Positions 1 through 14,500 of a DNA stretch of 64,000 bases are shown here, piece by piece (positions within the stretch are counted from its first letter, which is position 1; each line of letters starts with the position of its first letter). Source of the DNA: Taudactylus pleione (Eukaryota; Chordata; Amphibia; Anura; Myobatrachidae); the NCBI GenBank assembly GCA_031769625.1, contig JAUIMM010002347.1:1-64000 (forward strand). The letters run 5' to 3'. Position numbers and translations under genes: made by a program. A model generated the notes under the pieces. It worked only from the letters and a program-made list of their open reading frames with translations. It ran no database searches and had not been told where the DNA came from.

Positions 1-594
1 CACTATAAAGCTCTATACCACATTCTATACTATGTACCACTATTCAGTTCTACACCATATTCTATACCATATACTACTATACACCACATTCTATACTATG
101 TACCACTATACACCATATTCTATACTATGTACCACTATACAGGTCTACACCATATTCTATACTATGTACCACTTAACACCATATTCTATACTATGTACCT
201 CTATACACCATATTCTATACTGTGTACCACTATACACCCTATTCTATACTATGTACCACAATACACCATATTCAATACTATTTACCACTATATACCATAT
301 CCTATACTATATGCCGCTATACAAAATATTTTTTACTATGTACCACAATACTACACATTCTATAATATGTAGCAGTATACACCATATTCTATACTATGTT
401 CCTTTATTCACCATATTCTATACTATGTACCACTATACACCATATTATATACTATGCACCATAATACACCATATTCTATACTATGTACCTCTATACACCA
501 TATTCTATACTATGTACCACTATACACCATATTCTATACTATAAACAACTATATAGCTCTACCCCATATTCTATACTATGTACCACTATACACC
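1..594 (+). repeat. 29/37-bp minisatellite array, plus orientation (left block)
   Basis: This is tandem DNA with a 29-bp unit; a clean example is 111-139, with core TATACTATGTACCACTATA preceded by CACCATATTC. A 37-bp variant adds eight bases (CAGCTCTA or CAGGTCTA, as at 140-147). The strand shown has one G in 29 bases against eight C. Reading frames here are open only because the unit has no stop codon in any of the three plus frames. The block shares rare variants, such as a CCGCTATACAAAATATTTTT stretch near 313-332, with the inverted block (reverse strand near 2,850) more than with the array after 10,853. It begins outside the window. Confidence 0.97.
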
Positions 595-631
595 ATTTGT
601 GGTGTATAGTGGTACATAGTATAAAATATGG
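564..631. repeat. Palindromic junction where satellite orientation flips (plus to minus)
   Basis: Arms 564-594 and 601-631 are inverted copies over 31 bases with one mismatch, separated by six bases (ATTTGT, 595-600). Left of it the 29-bp unit reads on the plus strand and right of it on the minus strand. This is a physical switch point, made either by a real inversion or fold-back event or by a chimeric assembly join. Confidence 0.9.
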
Positions 632-652
632 TGTATAGCGGTGTATAATATA

Positions 653-654
<2 letters not shown>

Positions 655-682
<28 letters not shown>
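655..682. repeat. (AT)14 microsatellite
   Basis: An uninterrupted run of 14 AT dinucleotides lies inside one satellite unit, about 55 bases right of the orientation switch at 595-600. It probably grew from the TATA-rich part of the unit. No other run of this length was seen in the window. Confidence 0.95.
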
Positions 683-689
<7 letters not shown>

Positions 690-3600
690 GGTGCTACATA
701 GTTTAGAATGTGTTGTATAGTGTTACATAGTATAAAATATGGTGTATAGCGGTATATAGTATAGAATATGGTATATAGTTGTAAACAGTATAGAATATGG
801 TGTATTGTGGTAAATAGTATCGAATATGGTGTATAGTGGTACACAGTATAGAATATGGTGTACAGAGGTACATAGTATAGAATATGGTGTATTGTGGTAC
901 ATAGTATAGAATTTGGTGTAGACCTGTATAGTGGTACATAGTATAGAATCTGGTGTAGTGCAGTATAGTTGTACTTAGTATAGAATATGGTGTAGAGCTG
1001 TATTGTGGTACATAGTATAGAAAATGGTGTATAGAGGTACATAGTATAGAATATGGTGTGTATAGTGTTACATAGTAAAGAATACGATGTATAGTGGTAC
1101 ATAGTATAGAATATGGTGTATTGTGATACATAGTATAGAATATGGTGTATAGTGGTACATAGCATATAATATATGGTGTATAGAGTTACATAGTATAGAA
1201 TATGGTGTATAGTGGAACATATTATAGAATGTGGTGTATAGTGGTACATAGTATAGAATTTGGTGTAGAGCTATACAGTGGTACATAGTATAGAAAATGG
1301 ATTATAGAGGAACATAGTATAGAATGTGGTGTAGAGATGTATAGTGGTACATAGTATAGAATATATTGTATTGTGGTACATAGTATAGAATATGGTGTAT
1401 AGTCGTACATAGTATAGAATATGGTGTATAGAGGTACATAGTATAGAATATGGTGTATAGTGGTACATAGTATAGAATATGGTGTATAATGCTACATAGT
1501 ATAGAATGTGGTGTATAATGGTACATAGTATAAATTATGGTGTATAGAGGTACATAGTATAGAATATAGTGTATAGTGGTACATAGTCTAGAATGTGGTG
1601 AATACTGGTACATAGAATATGGTGTATAGTGGTACATAGTATAGAATGTGGTGTAGAGCTGTATAGTGGTACATAGTATAGAATATGCTATATAGTGGTA
1701 CATAGTATAGAATGTGGTGTAGAGCTGTATAATGGTACATAGTATAGAATGTGGTGTATAGTGGTACATAGTATAGAATGTGATATAGAGCTGTATAATG
1801 GTACATAGTATAGAATGTGGTGTATAGTGGTACATAGTATAGAATATGGTGTATTGAGGTACATAGTATAGAATATGGTGTATAGTGGTACATAGTCTAG
1901 AATGTTGTGTATAGTGGTACATAGTATAGAATATGGTGTACAGTGGTACATAGTATAGAATGTGGTGTAGAGCTGTATAGTGGTACATAGTATAGAGTAT
2001 TGTGTAGAGCTGTATAGTGGTACATAGTATAGAATGTGGTGTATAGTGTTACATTTTATAGAATATGGTGTATAGTTGTACATAGTATAGAATGTGGTGT
2101 ATAGTAGTATATAGTATAGAATATGGTGTAGAGCTGTATAGTGGTACATAGTATAGAATGTGGTGTAGAGTTGTATAATGGTACATAGTATAGAAATTGG
2201 TGCATAGTGTTACATTTTTTAGAAAATGGTGTATAGTGGTACATAGTATAGAATGTGGTGTAGAGCTGTATAGTGGTACATAGTATAGAATATGATGTAG
2301 AGCTGTATAGTGTTACATTTTATAGAATATGGTGTATAGTTGTACATAGTATAGAATGGTGTGTATAGTAGTATATAGTATAGAATAAGGAGTAGAGCTG
2401 TATAGTGGTATATAGGATAGAATGTGGTGTAGAGCTGTATAATGGTACATAGTATAGAAATTGGTGTATAGTGTTACATTTTATAGAATATGGTGTATAG
2501 TGGTACATAGTATAGAATAGGGTGTATAGTGGTATATAGTATAGAATATGGTGTAGAGCTGTATAGTGGTTCATAGTATAGAAAATGGTGTATAGTGGTA
2601 CATAGTATAGAATACGGGGTAGAGCTATATAGTTGTTTATAGTAAAGAATATGGTGTATAGTGGTACATAGTATAGAATATGGTGTATAGAGGTACATAG
2701 TATAGAATATGGTGTATTGTGGTGCATAGTATAGAATATGGTGTATAGTGGTACATAGTATAGAATATGGTGTATAGAGGAACATAGTATAGAATATGGT
2801 GTATAGTGCTACATAGTATAGAATGTGTAGTATAGTGGTACATAGTAAAAAATATTTTGTATAGCGGTATATAGTATAGAATAAGGTGTAGACCTGTATA
2901 GTGGTACATAGTATAGAATATGGTGTAATGCTGTATAGTGGTACATAGTATAGAATATGGTGTAGAGCTGTATTGTGCTACAAAGCATAGAATATGGTGT
3001 GTATAGTGGTACATAGTATAGAATACGGGGTATAGTGGTACATAGTATAGAATATGGTGTATTGTGATACATAGTATAGAATATGGTGTATAGTGGTACC
3101 TAGTATAGAATATGGTGTATAGAGGTACATAGTATAGAATATGGTGTATAGTGGTACATAGTATAGAATGTGGTGTATAGTGGTACATAGTGTATAATTT
3201 GGTGTACAGCTATATAGTGGTACATAGTATAGAATATGTTGTATAGAGGAACATAGTATAGAATGTGATATAGAGCTGTATAATGGTACATAGTATAGAA
3301 TGTGGTGTATAGTGGTACATAGTATAGAATATGGTGTATTGAGGTACATAGTATAGAATATGGTGTATAGTGGTACATAGTCTAGAATGTTGTGTATAGT
3401 GGTACATAGTATAGAATATGGTGTACAGTGGTACATAGTATAGAATGTGGTGTAGAGCTGTATAGTGGTACATAGTATAGAGTATTGTGTAGAGCTGTAT
3501 AGTGGTACATAGTATAGAATGTGGTGTATAGTGTTACATTTTATAGAATATGGTGTATAGTTGTACATAGTATAGAATGTGGTGTATAGTAGTATATAGT

Positions 3601-4002
3601 ATAGAATATGGTGTAGAGCTGTATAGTGGTACATAGTATAGAATGTGGTGTAGAGTTGTATAATGGTACATAGTATAAGAAATTGGTGCATAGTGTTACA
3701 TTTTTTAGAAAATGGTGTATAGTGGTACATAGTATATAATATGGGGTAGAGCTATATAGTTGTTTATAGTATATAATATGGTGTATAGTGGTACATAGTA
3801 TAGATTATGGTGTATAGAGGTACATACTATAGAATATGGTGTATTGTGGTGCATATTATAGAATATGGTGTACAGTGGTACATAGTATAGTTTTATGGTG
3901 TATAGAGGAACATAGTATAGAATATGGTGTAGACCTGTATAGTGGTACATATTATAGAATATGGTGTAGTGCTGTATAGTGGTACATAGTATAGAATATG
4001 GT

Positions 4003-4312
4003 GTAGAGCTGTATTGTGCTACATAGCATAGAATATGGTGTATAGTGGTACATAGTATAGAAAATGGTGTATAGAGGTACATAGTATAGAATATGGTGTG
4101 TATAGTGGTACATAGTATAGAATACAGTGCATAGTTTTACATAGTATAGAATATGGTGTAGAGCTGTATTGTGCTACATAGCATAGAATATGGTGTATAG
4201 TGGTACATAGTATAGAAAATGGTGTATAGAGGTACATAGTATAGAATATGGTGTGTATAGTGGTACATAGTATAGAATACAGTGCATAGTTTTACATAGT
4301 ATAGAATATGGT
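4003..4312 (-). repeat. 155-bp tandem duplication inside the 3.17-kb unit (first copy)
   Basis: Two adjacent 155-bp segments (4,003-4,157 and 4,158-4,312) match. Each holds a TGCTACATAGCATAG variant and a GTGCATAGTTTTACATAG variant. The same doublet recurs at 7,170-7,479, so it predates the 3.17-kb duplication. Confidence 0.8.
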
Positions 4313-7169
4313 GTATAGTGGTACATAGCATATAATATATGGTGTATAGAGTTACATAGTATAGAATATGGTGTATAATGGAACATATTATAGAATGTGG
4401 TGTATAGTGGTACATAGTATAGAATTTGGTGTAGAGCTATACAGTGGTACATAGTATAGAAAATGGTATATAGAGGAACATAGTATAGAATGTGGTGTAG
4501 AGATGTATAGTGGTACATAGTATAGAATATATTGTATTGTGGTACATAGTATAGAATATGGTGTATAGTCGTACATAGTATAGAATATGGTGTATAGAGG
4601 TACATAGTATAGAATATGGTGTATAGTGGTACATAGTATAGAATATGGTGTATAATGCTACATAGTATAGAATGTGGTGTATAGTGGTACATAGTATAAA
4701 TTATGGTGTATAGAGGTACATTAGTATAGAATATAGTGTATAGTGGTACATAGTATAGAATGTGGTGTATACTGGTACATAGAATATGGTGTATAGTGGT
4801 ACATAGTATAGAATGTGGTGTAGAGCTGTATAGTGGTACATAGTATAGAATATGCTATATAGTGGTACATAGTATAGAATGTGGTGTAGAGCTGTATAAT
4901 GGTACATAGTATAGAATGTGGTGTATAGTGGTACATAGTATAGAATGTGATATAGAGCTGTATAATGGTACATAGTATAGAATGTGGTGTATAGTGGTAC
5001 ATAGTATAGAATATGGTGTATTGAGGTACATAGTATAGAATATGGTGTATAGTGGTACATAGTCTAGAATGTTGTGTATAGTGGTACATAGTATAGAATA
5101 TGGTGTACAGTGGTACATAGTATAGAATGTGGTGTAGAGCTGTATAGTGGTACATAGTATAGAGTATTGTGTAGAGCTGTATAGTGGTACATAGTATAGA
5201 ATGTGGTGTATAGTGTTACATTTTATAGAATATGGTGTATAGTTGTACATAGTATAGAATGTGGTGTATAGTAGTATATAGTATAGAATATGGTGTAGAG
5301 CTGTATAGTGGTACATAGTATAGCAATGTGGTGTAGAGTTGTATAATGGTACATAGTATAGAAATTGGTGCATAGTGTTACATTTTTTAGAAAATGGTGT
5401 ATAGTGGTACATAGTATAGAATGTGGTGTAGAGCTGTATAGTGGTACATAGTATAGAATATGATGTAGAGCTGTATAGTGTTACATTTTATAGAATATGG
5501 TGTATAGTTGTACATAGTATAGAATGGTGTGTATAGTAGTATATAGTATAGAATAAGGAGTAGAGCTGTATAGTGGTATATAGGATAGAATGTGGTGTAG
5601 AGCTGTATAATGGTACATAGTATAGAAATTGGTGTATAGTGTTACATTTTATAGAATATGGTGTATAGTGGTACATAGTATAGAATAGGGTGTATAGTGG
5701 TATATAGTATAGAATATGGTGTAGAGCTGTATAGTGGTTCATAGTATAGAAAATGGTGTATAGTGGTACATAGTATAGAATACGGGGTAGAGCTATATAG
5801 TTGTTTATAGTAAAGAATATGGTGTATAGTGGTACATAGTATAGAATATGGTGTATAGAGGTACATAGTATAGAATATGGTGTATTGTGGTGCATAGTAT
5901 AGAATATGGTGTATAGTGGTACATAGTATAGAATATGGTGTATAGAGGAACATAGTATAGAATATGGTGTATAGTGCTACATAGTATAGAATGTGTAGTA
6001 TAGTGGTACATAGTAAAAAATATTTTGTATAGCGGTATATAGTATAGAATAAGGTGTAGACCTGTATAGTGGTACATAGTATAGAATATGGTGTAATGCT
6101 GTATAGTGGTACATAGTATAGAATATGGTGTAGAGCTGTATTGTGCTACAAAGCATAGAATATGGTGTGTATAGTGGGTACATAGTATAGAATACGGGGT
6201 ATAGTGGTACATAGTATAGAATATGGTGTATTGTGATACATAGTATAGAATATGGTGTATAGTGGTACCTAGTATAGAATATGGTGTATAGAGGTACATA
6301 GTATAGAATATGGTGTATAGTGGTACATAGTATAGAATGTGGTGTATAGTGGTACATAGTGTATAATTTGGTGTACAGCTATATAGTGGTACATAGTATA
6401 GAATATGTTGTATAGAGGAACATAGTATAGAATGTGATATAGAGCTGTATAATGGTACATAGTATAGAATGTGGTGTATAGTGGTACATAGTATAGAATA
6501 TGGTGTATTGAGGTACATAGTATAGAATATGGTGTATAGTGGTACATAGTCTAGAATGTTGTGTATAGTGGTACATAGTATAGAATATGGTGTACAGTGG
6601 TACATAGTATAGAATGTGGTGTAGAGCTGTATAGTGGTACATAGTATAGAGTATTGTGTAGAGCTGTATAGTGGTACATAGTATAGAATGTGGTGTATAG
6701 TGTTACATTTTATAGAATATGGTGTATAGTTGTACATAGTATAGAATGTGGTGTATAGTAGTATATAGTATAGAATATGGTGTAGAGCTGTATAGTGGTA
6801 CATAGTATAGAATGTGGTGTAGAGTTGTATAATGGTACATAGTATAGAAATTGGTGCATAGTGTTACATTTTTTAGAAAATGGTGTATAGTGGTACATAG
6901 TATATAATATGGGGTAGAGCTATATAGTTGTTTATAGTATATAATATGGTGTATAGTGGTACATAGTATAGATTATGGTGTATAGAGGTACATACTATAG
7001 AATATGGTGTATTGTGGTGCATATTATAGAATATGGTGTACAGTGGTACATAGTATAGTTTATGGTGTATAGAGGAACATAGTATAGAATATGGTGTAGA
7101 CCTGTATAGTGGTACATATTATAGAATATGGTGTAGTGCTGTATAGTGGTACATAGTATAGAATATGGT

Positions 7170-7479
7170 GTAGAGCTGTATTGTGCTACATAGCATAGAA
7201 TATGGTGTATAGTGGTACATAGTATAGAAAATGGTGTATAGAGGTACATAGTATAGAATATGGTGTGTATAGTGGTACATAGTATAGAATACAGTGCATA
7301 GTTTTACATAGTATAGAATATGGTGTAGAGCTGTATTGTGCTACATAGCATAGAATATGGTGTATAGTGGTACATAGTATAGAAAATGGTGTATAGAGGT
7401 ACATAGTATAGAATATGGTGTGTATAGTGGTACATAGTATAGAATACAGTGCATAGTTTTACATAGTATAGAATATGGT
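7170..7479 (-). repeat. 155-bp tandem duplication inside the 3.17-kb unit (second copy)
   Basis: This is the partner of the doublet at 4,003-4,312, displaced by 3,167 bp. The two 155-bp segments start at 7,170 and 7,325. Confidence 0.8.
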
Positions 7480-10400
7480 GTATAGTGGTACATAGCATAT
7501 AATATATGGTGTATAGAGTTACATAGTATAGAATATGGTGTATAATGGAACATATTATAGAATGTGGTGTATAGTGGTACATAGTATAGAATTTGGTGTA
7601 GAGCTATACAGTGGTACATAGTATAGAAAATGGTATATAGAGGAACATAGTATAGAATGTGGAGAATGTGGTGTAGAGATGTATAGTGGTACATAGTATA
7701 GAATATATTGTATTGTGGTACATAGTATAGAATATGGTGTATAGTCGTACATAGTATAGAATATGGTGTATAGAGGTACATAGTATAGAATATGGTGTAT
7801 AGTGGTACATAGTATAGAATATGGTGTATAATGCTACATAGTATAGAATGTGGTGTATAGTGGTACATAGTATAAATTATGGTGTATAGAGGTACATAGT
7901 ATAGAATATAGTGTATAGTGGTACATAGTATAGAATGTGGTGTATACTGGTACATAGAATATGGTGTATAGTGGTACATAGTATAGAATGTGGTGTAGAG
8001 CTGTATAGTGGTACATAGTATAGAATATGCTATATAGTGGTACATAGTATAGAATGTGGTGTAGAGCTGTATAATGGTACATAGTATAGAATGTGGTGTA
8101 TAGTGGTACATAGTATAGAATGTGATATAGAGCTGTATAATGGTACATAGTATAGAATGTGGTGTATAGTGGTACATAGTATAGAATATGGTGTATTGAG
8201 GTACATAGTATAGAATATGGTGTATAGTGGTACATAGTCTAGAATGTTGTGTATAGTGGTACATAGTATAGAATATGGTGTACAGTGGTACATAGTATAG
8301 AATGTGGTGTAGAGCTGTATAGTGGTACATAGTATAGAGTATTGTGTAGAGCTGTATAGTGGTACATAGTATAGAATGTGGTGTATAGTGTTACATTTTA
8401 TAGAATATGGTGTATAGTTGTACATAGTATAGAATGTGGTGTATAGTAGTATATAGTATAGAATATGGTGTAGAGCTGTATAGTGGTACATAGTATAGAA
8501 TGTGGTGTAGAGTTGTATAATGGTACATAGTATAGAAATTGGTGCATAGTGTTACATTTTATAGAAAATGGTGTATAGTGGTACATAGTATATAATATGG
8601 GGTAGAGCTATATAGTTGTTTATAGTATATAATATGGTGTATAGTGGTACATAGTATAGATTATGGTTTATAGAGGTACATACTATAGAATATGGTGTAT
8701 TGTGGTGCATAGTATAGAATATGGTGTACAGTGGTACATAGTATAGATTATGGTGTATAGAGGAACATAGTATAGAATATGGTGTAGACCTGTATAGTGG
8801 TACATATTATAGAATATGGTGTAGTGCTGTATAGTGGTACATAGTATAGAATATGGTGTAGAGCTGTATTGTGCTACATAGCATAGAATATGGTGTATAG
8901 TGGTACATAGTATAGAAAATGGTGTATAGAGGTACATAGTATAGAATATGGTGTGTATAGTGGTACATAGTATAAAATACAGTGCATAGTTTTACATAGT
9001 ATAGAATATGGTGTATTGTGATACATAGTATAGAATATGGTGTATAGTGGTACATAGTATAGAATACGGTGTATAGAGGTACATAGTATAGAATATGGTG
9101 TATAGTGGTACATAGTATAGAATATGGTGTATAGTGGTACATAGTATATAATTTGGTGTAGAGTTATATAGTGGTACATAGTATAGAATATTGTGTATAG
9201 AGGAACATAGTATAGAATGTGGTGTAGAGATGTATATTGGTACATAGTATAGAATATGGTGTATAGTGGTACATAGTATAGAATATGGTGTATAGTGCTA
9301 CATAATATAGAATGTGTTGTATAGTGGTACATAGTATAAAATATGGTGTATAGCGGTATATAGTATAGAATATGGTATATAGAGGTAAATAGTATAGAAT
9401 ATGGTTTATTGTAGTACATAGTATAGAATATGGTGTATAGTGGTACACAGTATAGTATATGGTGTATAGAGGTACATAGTATAGAATATGGAATATAGTG
9501 GTACATAGTATAGAATGTGGTGTAGAGCTGTATAATAGTACATAGTATAGAATGTGGTGTATAGTGGTACATAGTATGGAATGTGATTTAGAGCTGTATA
9601 ATGGTACATAGTATAGAATGTGGTGTATAGTGGTACATAGTATAGAATATGGTGTATTGTGGTACATAGTATAGAATATGGTGTATAGTGGTACATAGTC
9701 TAGAATGTGGTGTATAGTGGTACATAGCATAGAATATGGTGTACAGTGGTACATAGTATAGAATGTGGTGTAGAGCTGTATAGTGATACATAGTATAGAA
9801 TATGGTGTAGAGCTGTATAGTGGTACATAGTATAGAATGTGGTGTATAGTGTTACATTTTATAGAATATGGTGTATAGTTGTACATAGTATAGAATGGTG
9901 TGTATAGTAGTATATAGTATAGAATATGGAGTAGAGCTGTATAGTGGTATTTAGTATAGAATGTGGTGTATAGCTGTATAATGGTACATAGTATAGAAAT
10001 TGGTGTATAGTGTTACATTTTATAGAATATGGTGTATAGTGGTACATAGTATAGAATAAGGTGTATAGTGGTATATAGTATAGAATATGGTGTAGAGCTG
10101 TATAGTGGTTCATAGTATAGAAAATGGTGTATAGTGGTACATAGTATAGAATATGGGGTAGAGCTATATAGTTGTTTATAGTATAGAATATGTTGTAAAG
10201 TGGTACATAGTATAGAATATGGTGAATAGAGGTACATAGTATGGAATATGGTGTATTGTAGTGCATAGTATAGAATGTGTAGTATAGTGGTACATAGTAA
10301 AAAATATTTTGTATAGCGGTATATAGTATAGAATATGGTATATAGTGGTAAATATTATTGAATATGGTGTATTGTGGTACATAGTATAGAATATGGTGTA

Positions 10401-10839
10401 TAGTGGTACACAGTATAGAATATGGTGTATAGAGGTACATAGTATAGAATATGGTGTATAGTGGTACATAGTATAGAATATGGTGTAGACCTGTATAGTG
10501 GTACATAGTATAGAATATGGTGTAGAGCTGTATTGTGCTACATAGCATAGAATATGGTGTGTATAGTGGTACATAGTCCAGAATACGGTGTATAGTGGTA
10601 CATAGTATAGAATATGGTGTATTGTGATACATAGTATAGAATATGGTGTATAGTGGTACCTAGTATAGAATATGGTGTATAGAGGTACATAGTATAGAAT
10701 ATGGTGTATAGTGGTACATAGTATAGAATGTGGTGTATAGTGGTACATAGTATATAATTTGGTGTACAGCTATATAGTGGTACATAGTATAGAATATGGT
10801 GTATAGAGGAACATAGTATAGAATGTGGTGTAGAGATGA

Positions 10840-10873
10840 ATAGTGGTACATATTCTATACTATGTACCACTAT
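10840..10873. repeat. Palindromic junction where satellite orientation flips back (minus to plus)
   Basis: Arms ATAGTGGTACATA (10,840-10,852) and TATGTACCACTAT (10,861-10,873) are perfect inverted copies around an 8-base spacer (TTCTATAC). To the left the unit reads on the minus strand, to the right on the plus strand. Together with the junction at 564-631 it bounds a 10.25-kb inverted domain. Confidence 0.9.
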
Positions 10874-11521
10874 ACACCATATTCAAGACTATGTACCCCT
10901 ATACACCGTATTCTATACTATGTACCTCTATACACCATATTCTATACTATGTACCTCAATACACCATATTCTATACTATGTACCACTCACTATACACCAC
11001 ATTCTTTACTATGTACAGCCATACACCATATTCAATACTTTGTACCTCTATACACTATATTCTATACTATGTACCACTATTCAGCTCTACACCACATTCT
11101 ATACTATGTAGCACTATACACCATACTCTAAACTATGTACCTCTATACAAAATATTCTATACTATGTACCACTATTCAGCTCTACACCACATTCTATACT
11201 ATGTAGCACTATACAGCTCTACACCACATTCTATACTATGTACCACTATACACCATATTCTATACTATGTACCACTATACACCATATTCTATACTATGTA
11301 CCACTATACACCACGTTCTATACAATGTACCATTATACAGCTTTATACCACATTCTATAATATGTACCACTACACCACATTCTATACTATATACAACTAT
11401 ACAGCTCTACACGACACTCTATACTATGTTCCTCTATACGCCATATTCTATATTATGTACCACTATACAGCTCTACACCAAATTCTATACTATGTACCAC
11501 TATAAACCACATTCTATACTA

Positions 11522-14500
11522 TGTACCACTACACACCATATTCTATACTGTGTACCTCTATACACCATATTCTATACTATGTACCACTATACACCATATT
11601 CTAAACTATGTACCACTATCCAGCTGTACACCACATTCTATACTATGTACCAATATACAGCTCTACACCATATTCTATACTATGTACTACTTTACACTAC
11701 ATTCTATACTATGTACCACTATACAGCACTACACCATATACCACTATACACCACATTATATACTATGTACCAAAATACACCATATTCTATACTAAATACC
11801 TCTATACACCATATTCTATACTATGTACCACTATAAACCACATTCTATACTATGTACCAATATACACCATATTCTAGACAATGTACCACTATACAGCTCT
11901 ACACCACATTCTATACTATATACCACTATACACCATATTCTATACTATGTAGCACTATACACCATATTCTATACTATCTACCACTATACAGCTCTACACC
12001 ATATTCTATGCTATGTATCACTTTACACAATATTATATACTATGTACCACTATAAAGCTCTACACCATATTCTATACTATATACCACTTTACAGCATATT
12101 CAATACTATATACCACTATACAGCTTTACACCACATTCTATACTATGTGCCACTATACTGCTCTACACCATATTCTATACTATGTACCACTATAATCCAT
12201 ATTCTATGTACCACTATACACCACATTCTATACTATGTACCACTATACACCTCTATACCACATTCTAGATTATGTACCACTATACACCATATTCTACACT
12301 ATGTACCACTATACACCATATTCTATTCTATGTTCCTCTATACACCATATTCTATACTATGTACCTCTATACACCATATTCTATACTATGTACCACTATA
12401 CACCACATTCTATACTATGTAGCAATATTCATCATATTCTATACTATGTACCACTATACAGCTCTACACCACATTCTATACTATATACCACTATACACCA
12501 TATTCTGCAATATGTACCACTATACAGCTCTACACCACATTCTATACTATATACCACTATACACCATATTCTATACTATGTGGCACTATACACCATATTC
12601 TATACTATGTACCACTATACAGCTCTACACCATATTCTATGCTATGTATCACTATACACAATATTATATACTATGTACCACTATAAAGCTCTACACCATA
12701 TTCTATACTATATACCACTATACAGCATATTCTATACTATGTACCACTATACAGCTCTACACCACATTCTATACTATGTGCAACTATACAGCTCTACACC
12801 ATATTCTATACTATGTACCACTATACAACATATTCTATGTACCACTATACACCACATTCTATACTTTGTACCTCTATACACCATATTCTATACTATGTAC
12901 CACTATACACCTCTATACCACATTCTAGATTATGTACCACTATACACCATATTCTACACTATGTACCACTATACACTATATTAAATACTATGTACCACTA
13001 TACAACATATTCTATACTATATACCACTATACAGGGCTACCCATTATTCTATACCATGTACCATTATACACCATATTCTATACTATGTACTAAACACCAT
13101 ATTCTATACTATGTACCACTATCCAGCTGTACACCACATTTTATACTATGTACTACTATACAGCTCTACACCATATTCTATACTATGTACCACTATACAC
13201 CACATTCTATACTATGTACCATTATACAGCTTTATACCACATTCTAAAATATTTACCACTATACACCACATTCTATACTATATACAACTCTACACAACAT
13301 AATATACTATGTTCCTCTATACGCCATATTCTATATTATGTACCACTTTACAGCTGTACACCAAATTCTATACTTTGTACCACTATAAACCACATTCTAT
13401 ACTATGTACCAGTAAACACCACATTCTATATTATGTACCACTATAGAGCTCTACACCACATTCTATACTATGTACCACTATACACCATATTCTATACTAT
13501 GTACCACTATACAGCTCAACACCACATTCTATACTATGTACCACTATACACCATATTCAAGACTATGTACCCCTATACACCGTATTCTATACTATGTACC
13601 TCTATACACCATATTCTATACTATGTACCACTCACTATACACCACATTCTTTACTATGTACAGCCATACACCATATTCAATACTTTGTACCTCTATACAC
13701 TATATTCTATACTATGTACCACTATACAGCTCTAAACCACATTCTATACTATGTACCACTATACACCATATTCTAAACTATGTACCTCTATACACCATAT
13801 TCTATACTATGTACCACTATTCAGCTCTACACCACATTCTATACTATGTAGCACTATACAGCTCTACACCACATTCTATACTATGTACCACTATACACCA
13901 TATTCTATACTATGTACCACTATACACCATATTCTATACTATGTACCACTATACACCACGTTCTATACTATGTACCATTATACAGCTTTATACCACATTC
14001 TATAATATGTACCACTACACCACATTCTATACTATATACAACTATACAGCTCTACACGACACTCTATACTATGTTCCTCTATACGCCATATTCTATATTA
14101 TGTACCACTATACAGCTCTACACCAAATTCTATACTATGTACCACTATAAACCACATTCTATACTATGTACCACTACACACCATATTCTATACTGTGTAC
14201 CTCTATACACCATATTCTATACTATGTACCACTATACACCATATTCTAAACTATGTACCACTATCCAGCTGTACACCACATTCTATACTATGTACCAATA
14301 TACAGCTCTACACCATATTCTATACTATGTACTACTTTACACTACATTCTATACTATGTACCACTATACAGCACTACACCATATACCACTATACACCACA
14401 TTATATACTATGTACCAAAATACACCATATTCTATACTATGTACCTCTATACACCATATTCTATACTATGTACCACTATACACCACATTCTATACTATGT

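Larger units (their letters stand above)
1130..8590 (-). repeat. Higher-order repeat, about 3.17 kb period (about 2.3 copies)
   Basis: Distinctive variant strings recur at a constant offset of about 3,168 bp: 2,320 with 5,488; 2,474 with 5,642; 3,100 with 6,269; 4,019 with 7,186; 4,388 with 7,555. Within the period a marker block ends at 2,244, 3,730, 5,412, 6,898 and 8,586, so steps alternate 1,486 and about 1,682-1,688 bp. The unit is therefore two related half-units. Copies differ by scattered single-base changes and one-base insertions (near 3,678, 4,720, 5,323 and 6,176). Breakpoints are approximate because they were read by eye. Confidence 0.8.
601..10852 (-). repeat. 29/37-bp minisatellite array, inverted block
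   Basis: The same unit as at 1-594 is seen here in reverse complement, with core TATAGTGGTACATAGTATA, for about 10.25 kb. Both 29- and 37-bp units occur (the insert reads TAGAGCTG here), plus local variants such as a TTTTATAG/TTTTTTAG form. Block-level duplications are listed separately. Minus-strand open frames up to 332 codons are by-products of a stop-free unit and show no protein domain, so I annotate no gene. Read in reverse, the right end (10,750-10,850) closely matches the far right end of the array at 50,460-50,580. Confidence 0.96.

Noticed and set aside
655..682. (AT)14 run as a replication origin or programmed break site
   Set aside because: A single simple run in AT-rich satellite is adequately explained by slippage; nothing else supports a function.
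5805..6803. Minus-strand open frame of 332 codons in the inverted block
   Set aside because: This is the same stop-free repeat read on the other strand because the block is inverted.
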